Positions 16,979-24,566 of a stretch of DNA of 64,000 nucleotides are shown piece after piece (the first letter of the stretch is position 1; every line of letters begins with the position of its first letter). Made by a program: the position numbers and the translations under genes. Source of the stretch: Paraconexibacter sp963815565 (GTDB lineage: Bacteria; Actinomycetota; Thermoleophilia; Solirubrobacterales; Solirubrobacteraceae). A model generated the notes under the pieces. It had not been told where the DNA came from and did no database searches. It saw only the letters and a program-made list of their open reading frames with translations. The stretch is taken from assembly GCA_963815565.1 (NCBI GenBank), contig CAWFHB010000004.1:62001-126000 (forward strand). The letters run 5' to 3'.

Positions 16979-18765
16979 GACTCCGCGGGGCCGCTGTGGA
17001 GCGGGAGGACGGTCACCCGCGCCAGGAACGCCCGGCCCCGGCGGTTCGTGGCCGTGAGCTCGACGAGCTCGCGCTCGCTCCGTCCCTTCAGGATCTCGGC
17101 GAGGGGTCCGGAGAGCTCGGCCACCGGCAGTCCGATGTCCAGGCCGAGCAGTGCCTTCGCCTTCACGTCGGCCAGCCGGAGGCCGAAGAGCTCCTCCGCC
17201 TCCCCGTTCCACATCTGCACGACGAGCTGGCCGTCGACGACGATGACGCCGGTCTGCATCGCGGTGAGGATCGTCTCGAGGAACGCGTTGGCCCGGTTGA
17301 GCTCGTCCGAGCGCTCGCGGAGCTCGTCGTTGATCGTCTCGAGCTCCTCGTTGGTCGACTGGAGCTCCTCGTTCATCGTCTCGAGCTCCTCGTTGGTCGA
17401 CTGGAGCTCCTCGTTCGTCGTCTCGAGCTCCTCGTTGGTCGACTGGAGCTCCTCGTTCGTCGTCTCGAGCTCCTCGACCGTCGACTGCAGCTCCTCGTAG
17501 GCGTTCTCGAGCTCCGCCTTCGAGCTTTCGAGCTCGGAACGGAGGTGCTGCTGGAAGGTGACGTCGGCGAACGCGATCGCCGCGCCGACGGTGTCGCCCT
17601 CGCGGGAGACGGGCGTGACCGAGACGTCGAGCGTGCGACGCTCACCGGAGGGCATGACGTGGGTGACGAGGCCGAGGCCGACGCTCCGCCGCTCGGAGGC
17701 CGCGAGCTCGAGGTTGGAGCGCAGGTCGGCCGGGCGGTAGGAGAGCTCGAGGTCCCGGAGGTCGCGACCGAGGTCCGCCGGGGTGAGCCCGAAGAGCGTG
17801 CGGGCCTGCCGGTTGACGGCGATGACGCGGTCGTGCTCGTCGAGGACCACCTGGGCGACCGGGGCGGAGTCGAACGCGAGGTCGCGGATCGCCGCTCCCT
17901 CCCCGAGCTGCAGGGCAGGGGTCGCGGTGACGTAGGCGTGCCCGACGCGCTCGTTCCCGTTCGGCACCGGGCGGAAGACGCGCCGCTTGAGGTCGCTCGT
18001 GGCGAACAGGGCGGAGTGCGTGATGAGCATCTCCGACTTCCCGAGCAGCAGGATTCCACGGGGCGCGAGGCCGAAGTGCAGGCGCTTCAGGATCCGCGAC
18101 TGCGTCTCGGCGTTGAAGTACATGAGGGTGTTCCGGCAGGTGAGCAGGTCGATCCGCGAGATCGGCGCGTCCTGCACGAGGTCGTTGCGCCCGAAGATCA
18201 CCGCGCGGCGCAGGTCCTTGCGGACCGCGTGGGAGCGCGCCTGCTGCACGAAATAGCGCTCGAGGAGCTCCGGCGGCACCCCTTCGACCTGCTCGTCGGT
18301 GTACACCGCCATCCGCGCCTCGGCCAGCGCCTCGTCGTCGACGTCGGTCGCGTAGATCTTCACGCGCTGCAGGTAGGCCTCCATGCCGATCGCCTCGGCC
18401 AGGAGCATCGCGATCGTGTACGGCTCCTGACCAGAGGAGCAGCCGGCACTCCACACCCGGATCGGCTCCTCCGAGCCCATGGTCTCGAGCAGCTCGGGGA
18501 TGATCTCGTCGCGGAGGTACTCCCACGCCGGGGGATCGCGGAAGAACGCGGTGACGTTGATGAGGATCGTGTTGAAGAGGTGCGCGAACTCGTCGGCGTC
18601 GATCTCCAGGTGGTCGCGGTATGCGAGGTGGTCGTCGATCCCGACCTCGTCCATCCGCTTGGCGATGCGCCGCTCGAGCGTCGTGCGCTTGTACCCCGTG
18701 AAATCGAACCCCCGGGCGACCTTCAGGTAGTCGAGCAGGGAATCGATCGGAAGGGGTTCGGCCAT
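16600..18765 (-). CDS. CheR-type methyltransferase with PAS and coiled coil
   Basis: Begins with a CheR N-terminal helix domain (LPIDSLLDYLKVARGFDFTG) and the CheR SAM-binding motif VWSAGCSSGQEPYTIAML (about residues 108-125). Then comes a PAS domain (about 285-400), a heptad coiled coil built from EELQSTNEELETTN repeats, and a second PAS domain (about 490-600). This is the CheB/CheR-PAS signalling design. ATG at 18765 was preferred to 18774. The last part as read is antisense to crp. If the proposed single base near 16855 is removed, the gene would stop at 16833. The CheB-like gene lies immediately upstream. Confidence 0.85.
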   Translation of the reverse strand: MAEPLPIDSLLDYLKVARGFDFTGYKRTTLERRIAKRMDEVGIDDHLAYRDHLEIDADEFAHLFNTILINVTAFFRDPPAWEYLRDEIIPELLETMGSEEPIRVWSAGCSSGQEPYTIAMLLAEAIGMEAYLQRVKIYATDVDDEALAEARMAVYTDEQVEGVPPELLERYFVQQARSHAVRKDLRRAVIFGRNDLVQDAPISRIDLLTCRNTLMYFNAETQSRILKRLHFGLAPRGILLLGKSEMLITHSALFATSDLKRRVFRPVPNGNERVGHAYVTATPALQLGEGAAIRDLAFDSAPVAQVVLDEHDRVIAVNRQARTLFGLTPADLGRDLRDLELSYRPADLRSNLELAASERRSVGLGLVTHVMPSGERRTLDVSVTPVSREGDTVGAAIAFADVTFQQHLRSELESSKAELENAYEELQSTVEELETTNEELQSTNEELETTNEELQSTNEELETMNEELQSTNEELETINDELRERSDELNRANAFLETILTAMQTGVIVVDGQLVVQMWNGEAEELFGLRLADVKAKALLGLDIGLPVAELSGPLAEILKGRSERELVELTATNRRGRAFLARVTVLPLHSGPAESYGAVLLIEAAAEDPDASTPDAPAPAMSCSRVAAQRARTSRTRRFPFGVVPVEHVQLAPHDRLPDRPGVVGGGSRAGLARRDQRRLGRLPRLAVRAQPLQAVLTQEPGAVAAADDRAGPGELLEGE
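17341..17466 (-). repeat. Tandem 42-bp coding repeat, three copies
   Basis: Copies at 17341-17382, 17383-17424 and 17425-17466. The last two are identical and the first differs by one base. Degenerate copies flank them. Each encodes 14 residues of the EELQSTNEELETTN coiled coil between the PAS domains. Copy number probably varies. Confidence 0.9.
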
Positions 18766-18776
18766 CGCAGGCAAAC

Positions 18777-19364
18777 CTACCGGCGGGCCCAGGCCGAGAG
18801 CTGCTCGCTCATGCCCTGCAGCGAGAGCACGGCGTCGGGCGCCTGCGTGGCGATCGCGTGTTCGGGCATCGCCGGATAGAGCGCCTCCTCCGGCTCCTGA
18901 ACGAGGGTGCGCCCGCCGGCGGTGTGGATGGCCAGGAGCCCCTCCGCACCATCCTGGCCGGTGCCGCTCAGCACGAGCCCCACGACGCCGGGGCCGTGGA
19001 CGGCGGCCGCGCTGCGCATGGTGGGGTCGATCGCCGGGCGCAGGCTGTGCTCACGGGGTCCGTCGTCGAGCATCAGGCCGCCCTCGGTGACGAGGAGATG
19101 ACGATCGACCGGCGCCACGTGCAGGCCCGGGCCGGGCCGCTCGCCGTGGACAGCCGCGTGAGCCGCGAGCGGGCCGGCGCGCCCGAGGATGTCCGCGAGG
19201 ACGCTCTTGCTCGTGGCCGAGAGGTGCAGGACGACGAGTACGGGACAGGCGAGGTCGCCCGGCAGCAGCGCCGCCAGCGCCTTCAACGCCTCGACGCCTC
19301 CCGCGGACGCGCCGATCACCACCATCTCGACCTGAGGATCAGTGGTGGCGCCTATGGGATGCAC
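18777..19364 (-). CDS. CheB-type methylesterase domain protein, no receiver
   Basis: A 195-residue CheB catalytic domain: nucleophile motif GASAGG, histidine in VLHLSA and aspartate in GTGQDG make the Ser-His-Asp triad. There is no N-terminal receiver domain, so it is not controlled by phosphorylation in the usual way. GTG 19364 has a GAGG ribosome-binding-like sequence; an ATG at 19406 would add 14 residues. It directly precedes the CheR-PAS gene (11-base gap), so the pair forms one non-motility signalling unit. No chemoreceptor or CheA is in the window. Confidence 0.85.
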   Translation of the reverse strand: MHPIGATTDPQVEMVVIGASAGGVEALKALAALLPGDLACPVLVVLHLSATSKSVLADILGRAGPLAAHAAVHGERPGPGLHVAPVDRHLLVTEGGLMLDDGPREHSLRPAIDPTMRSAAAVHGPGVVGLVLSGTGQDGAEGLLAIHTAGGRTLVQEPEEALYPAMPEHAIATQAPDAVLSLQGMSEQLSAWARR

Positions 19365-19419
19365 GGTCCTCACGCTACCCGTGCGCGAAGGTCGCACGGG
19401 CAACATGCGGAGAGCGGGG

Positions 19420-19935
19420 TCAGGCCGCGGTTCCGTTCTCCTTGCGGGGGACGAGCACGAGCCGCTTGAACTCGGCGACGAGGACGCCGTCCTGGTTGAA
19501 GACGCGCGTGTGCACGGTGACGGTGCCGCGATCGAGCTTGGTCTTCGACTCGCGCTTCTCGAGGACCTCGGTCTCGACGAAGAGCGTGTCGCCGTGGAAG
19601 ACGGGGGCCGGGTGGCTGAGCTCGCTGGTGGAGAGGTTCGCGATCGCCTTGCCGGAGACGTCGGAGACGCTCATGCCGAGGGCCAGCGAGTAGACGAGAG
19701 GACCGACGACGACGTTGCGCTTCTGCTGCGACTGCGCGGCGTACACGTCGTTCAGGTGCAGCGGGTGGTGGTTCATGGTGATCAGGCAGAAGAGGTGGTC
19801 ATCCGACTCGGTGACGGTCTTCGCGGGCCAATGCTTGTAGACGTCGCCGACCTCGAACTCCTCGAGGTAGCGGCCGTAGGCGTGTCCGCCGGAGGCCTCG
19901 CGCTCGCGCTGGTCTGTCGTGAATTCTGAGCTCAT
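19420..19935 (-). CDS. MaoC-family hydratase, probable mesaconyl-CoA hydratase
   Basis: A 171-residue hot-dog-fold hydratase. The stretches YLEEFEVGDVYKHWPAKTV, HLFCLITMNHHPLHLND and SDVSGKAIANLS match, from memory, the MaoC protein encoded in the ethylmalonyl-CoA clusters of Streptomyces. There it is thought to hydrate mesaconyl-C1-CoA to beta-methylmalyl-CoA. Its divergent neighbour mcl (beyond the DUF559 gene) would cleave that product. ATG 19935 starts a short polar N-terminus. The assignment to mesaconyl-CoA rather than another enoyl-CoA is inference. Confidence 0.75.
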   Translation of the reverse strand: MSSEFTTDQREREASGGHAYGRYLEEFEVGDVYKHWPAKTVTESDDHLFCLITMNHHPLHLNDVYAAQSQQKRNVVVGPLVYSLALGMSVSDVSGKAIANLSTSELSHPAPVFHGDTLFVETEVLEKRESKTKLDRGTVTVHTRVFNQDGVLVAEFKRLVLVPRKENGTAA

Positions 19936-20030
19936 ATGCGACCTAGGATGCCGCTTCCTCCCCTGTGGAGGTATGCACGTCATCCCCGAAGCCCCCGTCG
20001 TGGTCTCCCGCCGGCCGCCCCGTGACCCCG

Positions 20031-20077
20031 TCGAGATGTCTCTTCTCCCCCTCCATGGGGGACTTGCGACATCTCGA
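20031..20077. repeat. Left 47-bp palindrome bracketing the DUF559 gene
   Basis: Outer arms TCGAGATGTC (20031-20040) and GACATCTCGA (20068-20077) are a perfect 10-bp stem. An inner stem CCCCC/GGGGG (20047-20051, 20057-20061) is enclosed by 6-base internal loops. It is related in inverted orientation to the copy at 20896-20942. The likely ATG of the gene (20036) lies inside the left arm. Confidence 0.85.
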
Positions 20078-20995
20078 TGCGTCGCCGAGGTCGCAGGACG
20101 GCAGGGCGGGTGCATCACGCGTGCGCAGCTCACCCGGCTCGGCTTCACCTCCCGGGTCATCGACGGGTGGATCGCCCGCGGCTGGCTGCTGCGTCTCCAC
20201 CACGGCGTCTACGCGGTCGGACACCTGCCGCGGACGCACGAGGAGCGCTGGTGGGGGTGCGTTCTGGCCTGCGGGGCCGGGGCGAAGACGGCGGCGCGGA
20301 CCTCCGCCGCGGCGCACCGCCTCATCGAGCCCTACCCGCGCATTCACGTCGTCTGCCCGGGAAAGCGCGTGCGACCCGGCATGGCCAACCACATCGCGGC
20401 GACTGACACGGTCTGGATCGACGGGCTGCCGTGCTGCACCGTCGCGCGGACCCTGCTGGATCTCGCCGGTTGCGTGCCGTACGGCGTCCTGGAGGGAGCA
20501 TGTCGGCAGGCGCAGGTGCGGGGCGTGCTCGACCTCGAGGCGCTCGCCCGGCTCATGCTTGAGTGCCCGCGCGCTCGCGGGGTGCGGCGGCTGCGCGCCA
20601 TCCTCGGCGACCCGGTGCTTCTGGCGCCGACGCGCTCCCGCCCCGAACGGGTCGCGCTCCAGGCGCTGCTCGACGACGGCTGGCCGTGGCCCGACGTGGG
20701 ACGCGAGGTCCACGGCGAGGCGATGGATTTCTCGTGGCCGGACCTGCAGCGGGCCCTCGAGATCGACGGCGCGACGCACCGCACCCAGATCCAGGCTGCG
20801 CGGGACGCTGCACGCGACGCGAAGCTCGCATCGCTCGGGTGGCGGGTCGACCGGGTGAGCGCAGAAGAGGCCGCCACCGCCCCGGCGGTCATGCGTCGAG
20901 ATGTCGCAACTCCCCCGTCAGGGGGGATTCAAGACATCTCGACGGCACCCGCGGCCGTCATGGCCGCGCGGCGGCGCGGAGAGGAGGCTGCTTAG
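20036..20995 (+). CDS. AbiEi-N-terminal / DUF559 endonuclease-like protein
   Basis: About 319 residues from ATG 20036. The N-terminal winged helix (RQGGCITRAQLTRLGFTSRV ... GWLLRLHHGVYAVG) is the AbiEi antitoxin-type domain. The C-terminal part (MDFSWPDLQRALEIDGATHRTQ ... KLASLGWRVDRVSAEE) is the DUF559 fold, related to very-short-patch-repair-type nucleases, with a conserved D-x-D/E pattern. Solirubrobacterales often carry many such genes, as I recall. No AbiEii toxin is next to it. Both ends of the frame lie in the paired palindromes. It sits between the divergent maoC and mcl genes, as if inserted. Confidence 0.75.
   Translation: MSLLPLHGGLATSRCVAEVAGRQGGCITRAQLTRLGFTSRVIDGWIARGWLLRLHHGVYAVGHLPRTHEERWWGCVLACGAGAKTAARTSAAAHRLIEPYPRIHVVCPGKRVRPGMANHIAATDTVWIDGLPCCTVARTLLDLAGCVPYGVLEGACRQAQVRGVLDLEALARLMLECPRARGVRRLRAILGDPVLLAPTRSRPERVALQALLDDGWPWPDVGREVHGEAMDFSWPDLQRALEIDGATHRTQIQAARDAARDAKLASLGWRVDRVSAEEAATAPAVMRRDVATPPSGGIQDISTAPAAVMAARRRGEEAA
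20896..20942. repeat. Right 47-bp palindrome bracketing the DUF559 gene
   Basis: Arms TCGAGATGTC (20896-20905) and GACATCTCGA (20933-20942) with an inner CCCCC/GGGGG stem; same 47-base length and design as the left copy. Its reverse complement matches the left copy almost through GTTGCGACATCTCGA, so the two are inverted relative to each other. It is read through by the C-terminal codons of the DUF559 gene. Confidence 0.85.
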
Positions 20996-20998
20996 GAT
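20993..20998 (+). promoter_or_regulatory. -10 element of mcl (leaderless)
   Basis: TAGGAT followed by exactly 7 bases and the mcl ATG. The first three bases are also the stop codon of the DUF559 gene. Confidence 0.5.
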
Positions 20999-21005
20999 CA
21001 GGGCC

Positions 21006-22070
21006 ATGCGTTCGCCCAAGGACTTCTTCAAGCCGCTCTGCGTCGGAGCGCCGGACCCGATCACCGAGATCCCGTTCCCGCCGAGCCGGATGATCCACTT
21101 CTTCGACGGTTCGAACGAGAAGATGGTCGCCAAGCTGCCCGCCATCGCGGCGAAGGCGGACATCGTGCTCGGCAACCTCGAGGACGCGGTGCCGGTCGAC
21201 CGCAAGGAGGCCGCGCGCGCCGGGCTCATCAAGGCGGGCAAGGAGCTCGACCTCGGCGCCACGCAGCTGTGGACGCGTGTGAACGCGCTCGATTCCCCCT
21301 GGGTCCTCGACGACCTCACGCAGGTCGTCACCGAGATCGGGAACAACCTCGACGTCGTCATGGTCCCCAAGGTCGAGGGGCCGTGGGACATCCACTACAT
21401 CGATCGCCTGCTGGCCCAGCTCGAGGCCAAGGCCGGCATCGAGAAGCCGATCCTCGTCCACGCGATCCTCGAGACCGCTCAGGGCGTCGCCCACGTCGAC
21501 GAGATCGCCGCCGCCTCCCCGCGCATGCAGGGCATGAGCTTCGGCCCGGCCGACCTCGCCGCGAGCCGCCGGATGAAGACGACCCGCGTCGGCGGCGGCC
21601 ACCCCGGCTACGTCTCGATGAGCGACCCGGAGCTCACCGCCGAAGGCGCGATCGCCGAGGGCCAGACCCGCATCACCGCCCAGCAGGACCCGTGGCACTA
21701 CTCGATCGCCCGCATGGTCGACGCCTGCACCACCAACGGCCTGCTCCCGTTCTACGGCCCGTTCGGCGACATCAAGGACGTCGCGGCCTGCGAGGCGCAG
21801 TTCCGCGCGAGCTTCCTGCTCGGCTGCGTCGGCGCCTGGAGCCTGCACCCCGTGCAGATCGACATCGCGAAGAAGGTCTACTCGCCCGATCCCGACGAGG
21901 TGAAGTTCGCCAAGAAGGTCATCGAGGCGATCCCCGACGGCCGCGGCGTGCACATGATCGACGGCAAGATGCAGGACGACGCGACCTGGAAGCAGTGCCA
22001 GGTCATGGTGCAGCTCGCGACGATGCTGGCCGAGAAGGACCCGGAGCTCGCTGAGCAGTACGGCCTGTAG
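21006..22070 (+). CDS. mcl: L-malyl-CoA / beta-methylmalyl-CoA lyase
   Basis: A 354-residue HpcH/HpaI-CitE-type lyase of full length. Motifs seen: DFFKPLCVGAPDPI near the N-terminus, the magnesium-binding LGNLEDAVP, PKVEGPWDIHYID, GPADLAASRRMKTTRVGGGH and the C-terminal MIDGKMQDDATWKQ. They strongly resemble, from memory, the Chloroflexus malyl-CoA lyase that cleaves malyl-CoA and beta-methylmalyl-CoA. The reaction gives glyoxylate plus acetyl- or propionyl-CoA. It acts after the MaoC hydratase in the ethylmalonyl-CoA pathway. A leaderless promoter precedes it. Confidence 0.88.
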   Translation: MRSPKDFFKPLCVGAPDPITEIPFPPSRMIHFFDGSNEKMVAKLPAIAAKADIVLGNLEDAVPVDRKEAARAGLIKAGKELDLGATQLWTRVNALDSPWVLDDLTQVVTEIGNNLDVVMVPKVEGPWDIHYIDRLLAQLEAKAGIEKPILVHAILETAQGVAHVDEIAAASPRMQGMSFGPADLAASRRMKTTRVGGGHPGYVSMSDPELTAEGAIAEGQTRITAQQDPWHYSIARMVDACTTNGLLPFYGPFGDIKDVAACEAQFRASFLLGCVGAWSLHPVQIDIAKKVYSPDPDEVKFAKKVIEAIPDGRGVHMIDGKMQDDATWKQCQVMVQLATMLAEKDPELAEQYGL

Positions 22071-22090
22071 CCAACCGCGGCGGGGAGGCG

Positions 22091-22096
22091 TAGGGT
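22091..22096 (+). promoter_or_regulatory. -10 element of the frameshifted secreted-protein gene
   Basis: TAGGGT followed by 7 bases and ATG 22104. Confidence 0.4.
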
Positions 22097-22103
22097 CGGC
22101 CGC

Positions 22104-23308
22104 ATGACCCGGGCGGGCAGGCCCTCTCCGCGCACCATCGGCCTCGGCCTGCTCGCCGTCCCAGCCGCCCTGGCCCTCGCGGGCCCTGCGCCGGCGGACT
22201 GCTGCACGACCTACGCCCCCGAGATCGGCGACCTCGTCGCCGGTCCGGACGGGCGGTCGGCCGTCCTCTCGCTGGCCTCCGTGAGCGTCGGCCCGACGGG
22301 GAGCGCCTGCGGAGCGGGGCCGTGCTGAGGCTCACCGGAGACCAGCCTCCGCGACGTCTCGAGGTGCCCGGGGACGGGGTCGACGTCCCCGCCCCGGCCC
22401 TCGCCACGGGCGCAGAGGCAGTGCGCGTCGGCTGGACCGCGGGTTCGCGCGTGCTCAGCGGCGCCCTGGTCGGGAGCGAGCTCCGCGAGGTCACCGAGCG
22501 GGGAGCCGGCGACCCCGGCACCGTCGCGGTGAGTGGCGACGGTGGCGCGGCCTGGTTGCGCTCCGGCGGCCTGGAGGTCGATCTTCCCGGCGGGCGACGG
22601 GGCCAGATCGCCCCAGGTGTCCGTCGCGTCTGGCTCGCCGACGCGGCGCTGGCCTGGCAGACGCGCGACGGCGTCGCGAGGCTCCGGGTGCTCTCTCCCC
22701 CGCCCAAGCCGGGTGCAGGCACCGAAGAGCTCGGCCAGGCGCCGCTCGGGACCGACAGAGCGGTCCGCGGCCGCATCCTCGACGCCGCCGGCGACGCTCA
22801 CGGCGGCATCCGGGCGCTCGTGAGCACCCCCTCCACGCTCGGACTCTCCGGCCTCTCGGCGGACGGCACCCTCCGTTCCACCCCGCTCGTCGCCGGCGGC
22901 ACTCCCCGCTCGGGCGCGGTCGCGTCCGGCACCGTCGCCTATCTGGCCCGCGGAAGGGCGGGCAGGCCCGACGTCCGTCTCCGGCGCCTCACGGGCGCCG
23001 GACGTGATCGGGCGGTGACGCGGACGCGGGCGGCCGAGCGCTCGGTCGAGGACGTGAGCGGGGGCTCGGTGCTCTACCGGCGCGGGACGGACCTCCTGCT
23101 CGACGGCCGCCGTATCGCCCGGGGCGACAGGGTCAGCCACGGCCGGCTCGTCGTCGTCTCGAAGGAACTCAGCGTCGTGGCCTGGCTGCGCGCGGTTCCC
23201 GCCGCCGGGGGCACGCTCTGCACGCAGGTCATGGTCCGGACCGTGTCGGGCGCTCGCCTCGGCCCCACCCGGCGCGTCGCCGACTGCGCGGTCACGACCT
23301 CCGAGTAG
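22104..23308 (+). pseudogene. Secreted beta-propeller-like protein, frameshifted
   Basis: The first frame (22104-22328) encodes a signal peptide (GLGLLAVPAALALAGPAPA) and the start of a domain, then stops at ACGAGPC. The next frame continues without a start signal as ERLRSGAVLRLTGDQPP and remains open to 23308 with repeated short beta-strand units. A one-base change near 22300 would join them into one protein of about 400 residues. Either a recent mutation or a sequencing error explains it. An internal start at 22322 would give a signal-less fragment. The function is unknown. Confidence 0.65.
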
Positions 23309-23339
23309 CGCCGCAGCGCACCGCGGCACGGGGCCCAAG

Positions 23340-23345
23340 TAGGGT
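23340..23345 (+). promoter_or_regulatory. -10 element of the CoA-ligase operon
   Basis: TAGGGT followed by 9 bases and the ATG at 23355. Confidence 0.35.
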
Positions 23346-23354
23346 TTCCGCCTC

Positions 23355-24566
23355 ATGCGATTCTTCGAATACGAGGCGCGCGAGATCGTCAAGCGCGCTG
23401 GTATCCCGGTGACGAAGTTCGGCTTCGCCACGACCCCCGAGGAGGCCCGCGCGGCCGCCGAGGAGATCGGCGGCCCGTGCGTCATCAAGTCCCAGGTCCT
23501 CACGGGCGGGCGGATGAAGGCGGGCGGCGTGCAGTTCGCCGACACGCCCGACGAGGCCGCCGAGAAAGCCGGGCCCGTCCTCGAGCTGACGATCAACGGC
23601 CACGAGCCGCGCGGCGTGCTCGTCGACACCAAGGCCGACGTCGAGCAGGAGTACTACGCCGGCGTCGTCTGGGACGGCACCGCCAAGCAGCCGGTGATCC
23701 TCTTCTCCGACATGGGCGGCATCGACATCGAGGAGGTCGCCGAGCAGCACCCCGACCACGTCGGCCGTCAGCACTTCTCGAACATCCTGCCGCTGTCGGA
23801 CTTCCAGGCCAAGCAGGTCATCGCCTCGGTCGGCGTCACCGGCCCGGCCCTGAACAAGCTCGTGCCGATCATCAAGCGCCTCGCGCAGATGTTCGTCGAC
23901 AACGACCTCACGCTCTGCGAGATCAACCCGCTCGGGCGCATGAAGGACGGCTCGTTCATCGCGCTGGACGCGCACATGGACATGGAGAACGAGGCCCGCG
24001 GCCGCCACAAGGCGCTGCTGAAGGACCTCGGCGTCGGCGACGACGAGACCCGTGAGGCCCGCGAGCCCACCGAGTTCGAGCTCGCCGGCGAGGCCGTCGA
24101 CAGCGCCTCCCACCGCGGCGTGGCCGGCAACGTCACCGAGTTCGACGGCAACATCGGCCTCGTCATCGGCGCCGGCGGCGGCTCGCTGACCCTCTTCGAC
24201 GCGGTCCGCAAGTACGGCGGCGAGCCCGCCAACTACTGCGAGATCGGCGGCAACCCGTCGGTCGAGAAGGCCTGCGGCCTCGCGAAACTCGTGCTGCAGA
24301 AGCCGGGCGTCGAGAAGATCGCGGTGATGATGTCGATCGTCTCCAACACCCGCGTCGACATCGTCGCCCGCGGCGTCATCAAGGCGTGCCTCGAACTGGA
24401 CATGGACCCGGCGGAGAAGATCGCGATCTTCCGCATCCCCGGGGCCTGGGAGGACGAGGGCTTCAAGATCCTCGAGAAGTACGGCGTCGAGTACGCCGAC
24501 CGTTCGATGTCCATGCACGAGGCGGCCAAGCGGGCCGTCGAGAAGATCGGAGGCGCGGCGGCATGA
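23355..24566 (+). CDS. Succinate/malate-CoA ligase-like beta subunit (ATP-grasp)
   Basis: A 403-residue ATP-grasp protein of SucC size. It begins MRFFEYEAREIVKRAGIP and has GGRMKAGGVQ, CEINPLGRMKDGSFIALDAHMDMEN and EPANYCEIGGNPS, which correspond to ATP and phosphohistidine-loop regions of SucC. It is clearly divergent from canonical SucC and from the malate thiokinase MtkA I remember: the C-terminal part reads RIPGAWEDEGFKIL. With the alpha subunit it should make a CoA thioester from a dicarboxylate plus ATP. Succinate and malate are both plausible given mcl 1.3 kb upstream. First gene of a four-gene operon. Confidence 0.75.
   Translation: MRFFEYEAREIVKRAGIPVTKFGFATTPEEARAAAEEIGGPCVIKSQVLTGGRMKAGGVQFADTPDEAAEKAGPVLELTINGHEPRGVLVDTKADVEQEYYAGVVWDGTAKQPVILFSDMGGIDIEEVAEQHPDHVGRQHFSNILPLSDFQAKQVIASVGVTGPALNKLVPIIKRLAQMFVDNDLTLCEINPLGRMKDGSFIALDAHMDMENEARGRHKALLKDLGVGDDETREAREPTEFELAGEAVDSASHRGVAGNVTEFDGNIGLVIGAGGGSLTLFDAVRKYGGEPANYCEIGGNPSVEKACGLAKLVLQKPGVEKIAVMMSIVSNTRVDIVARGVIKACLELDMDPAEKIAIFRIPGAWEDEGFKILEKYGVEYADRSMSMHEAAKRAVEKIGGAAA

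Noticed and set aside
17341..17466. CRISPR-like repeat array
   Set aside because: Repeats are contiguous with no spacers and encode a coiled coil in frame within cheR.
20036..20995. Complete AbiE toxin-antitoxin system
   Set aside because: Only the AbiEi-type N-terminal domain is present, fused to DUF559; there is no AbiEii nucleotidyltransferase gene next to it.
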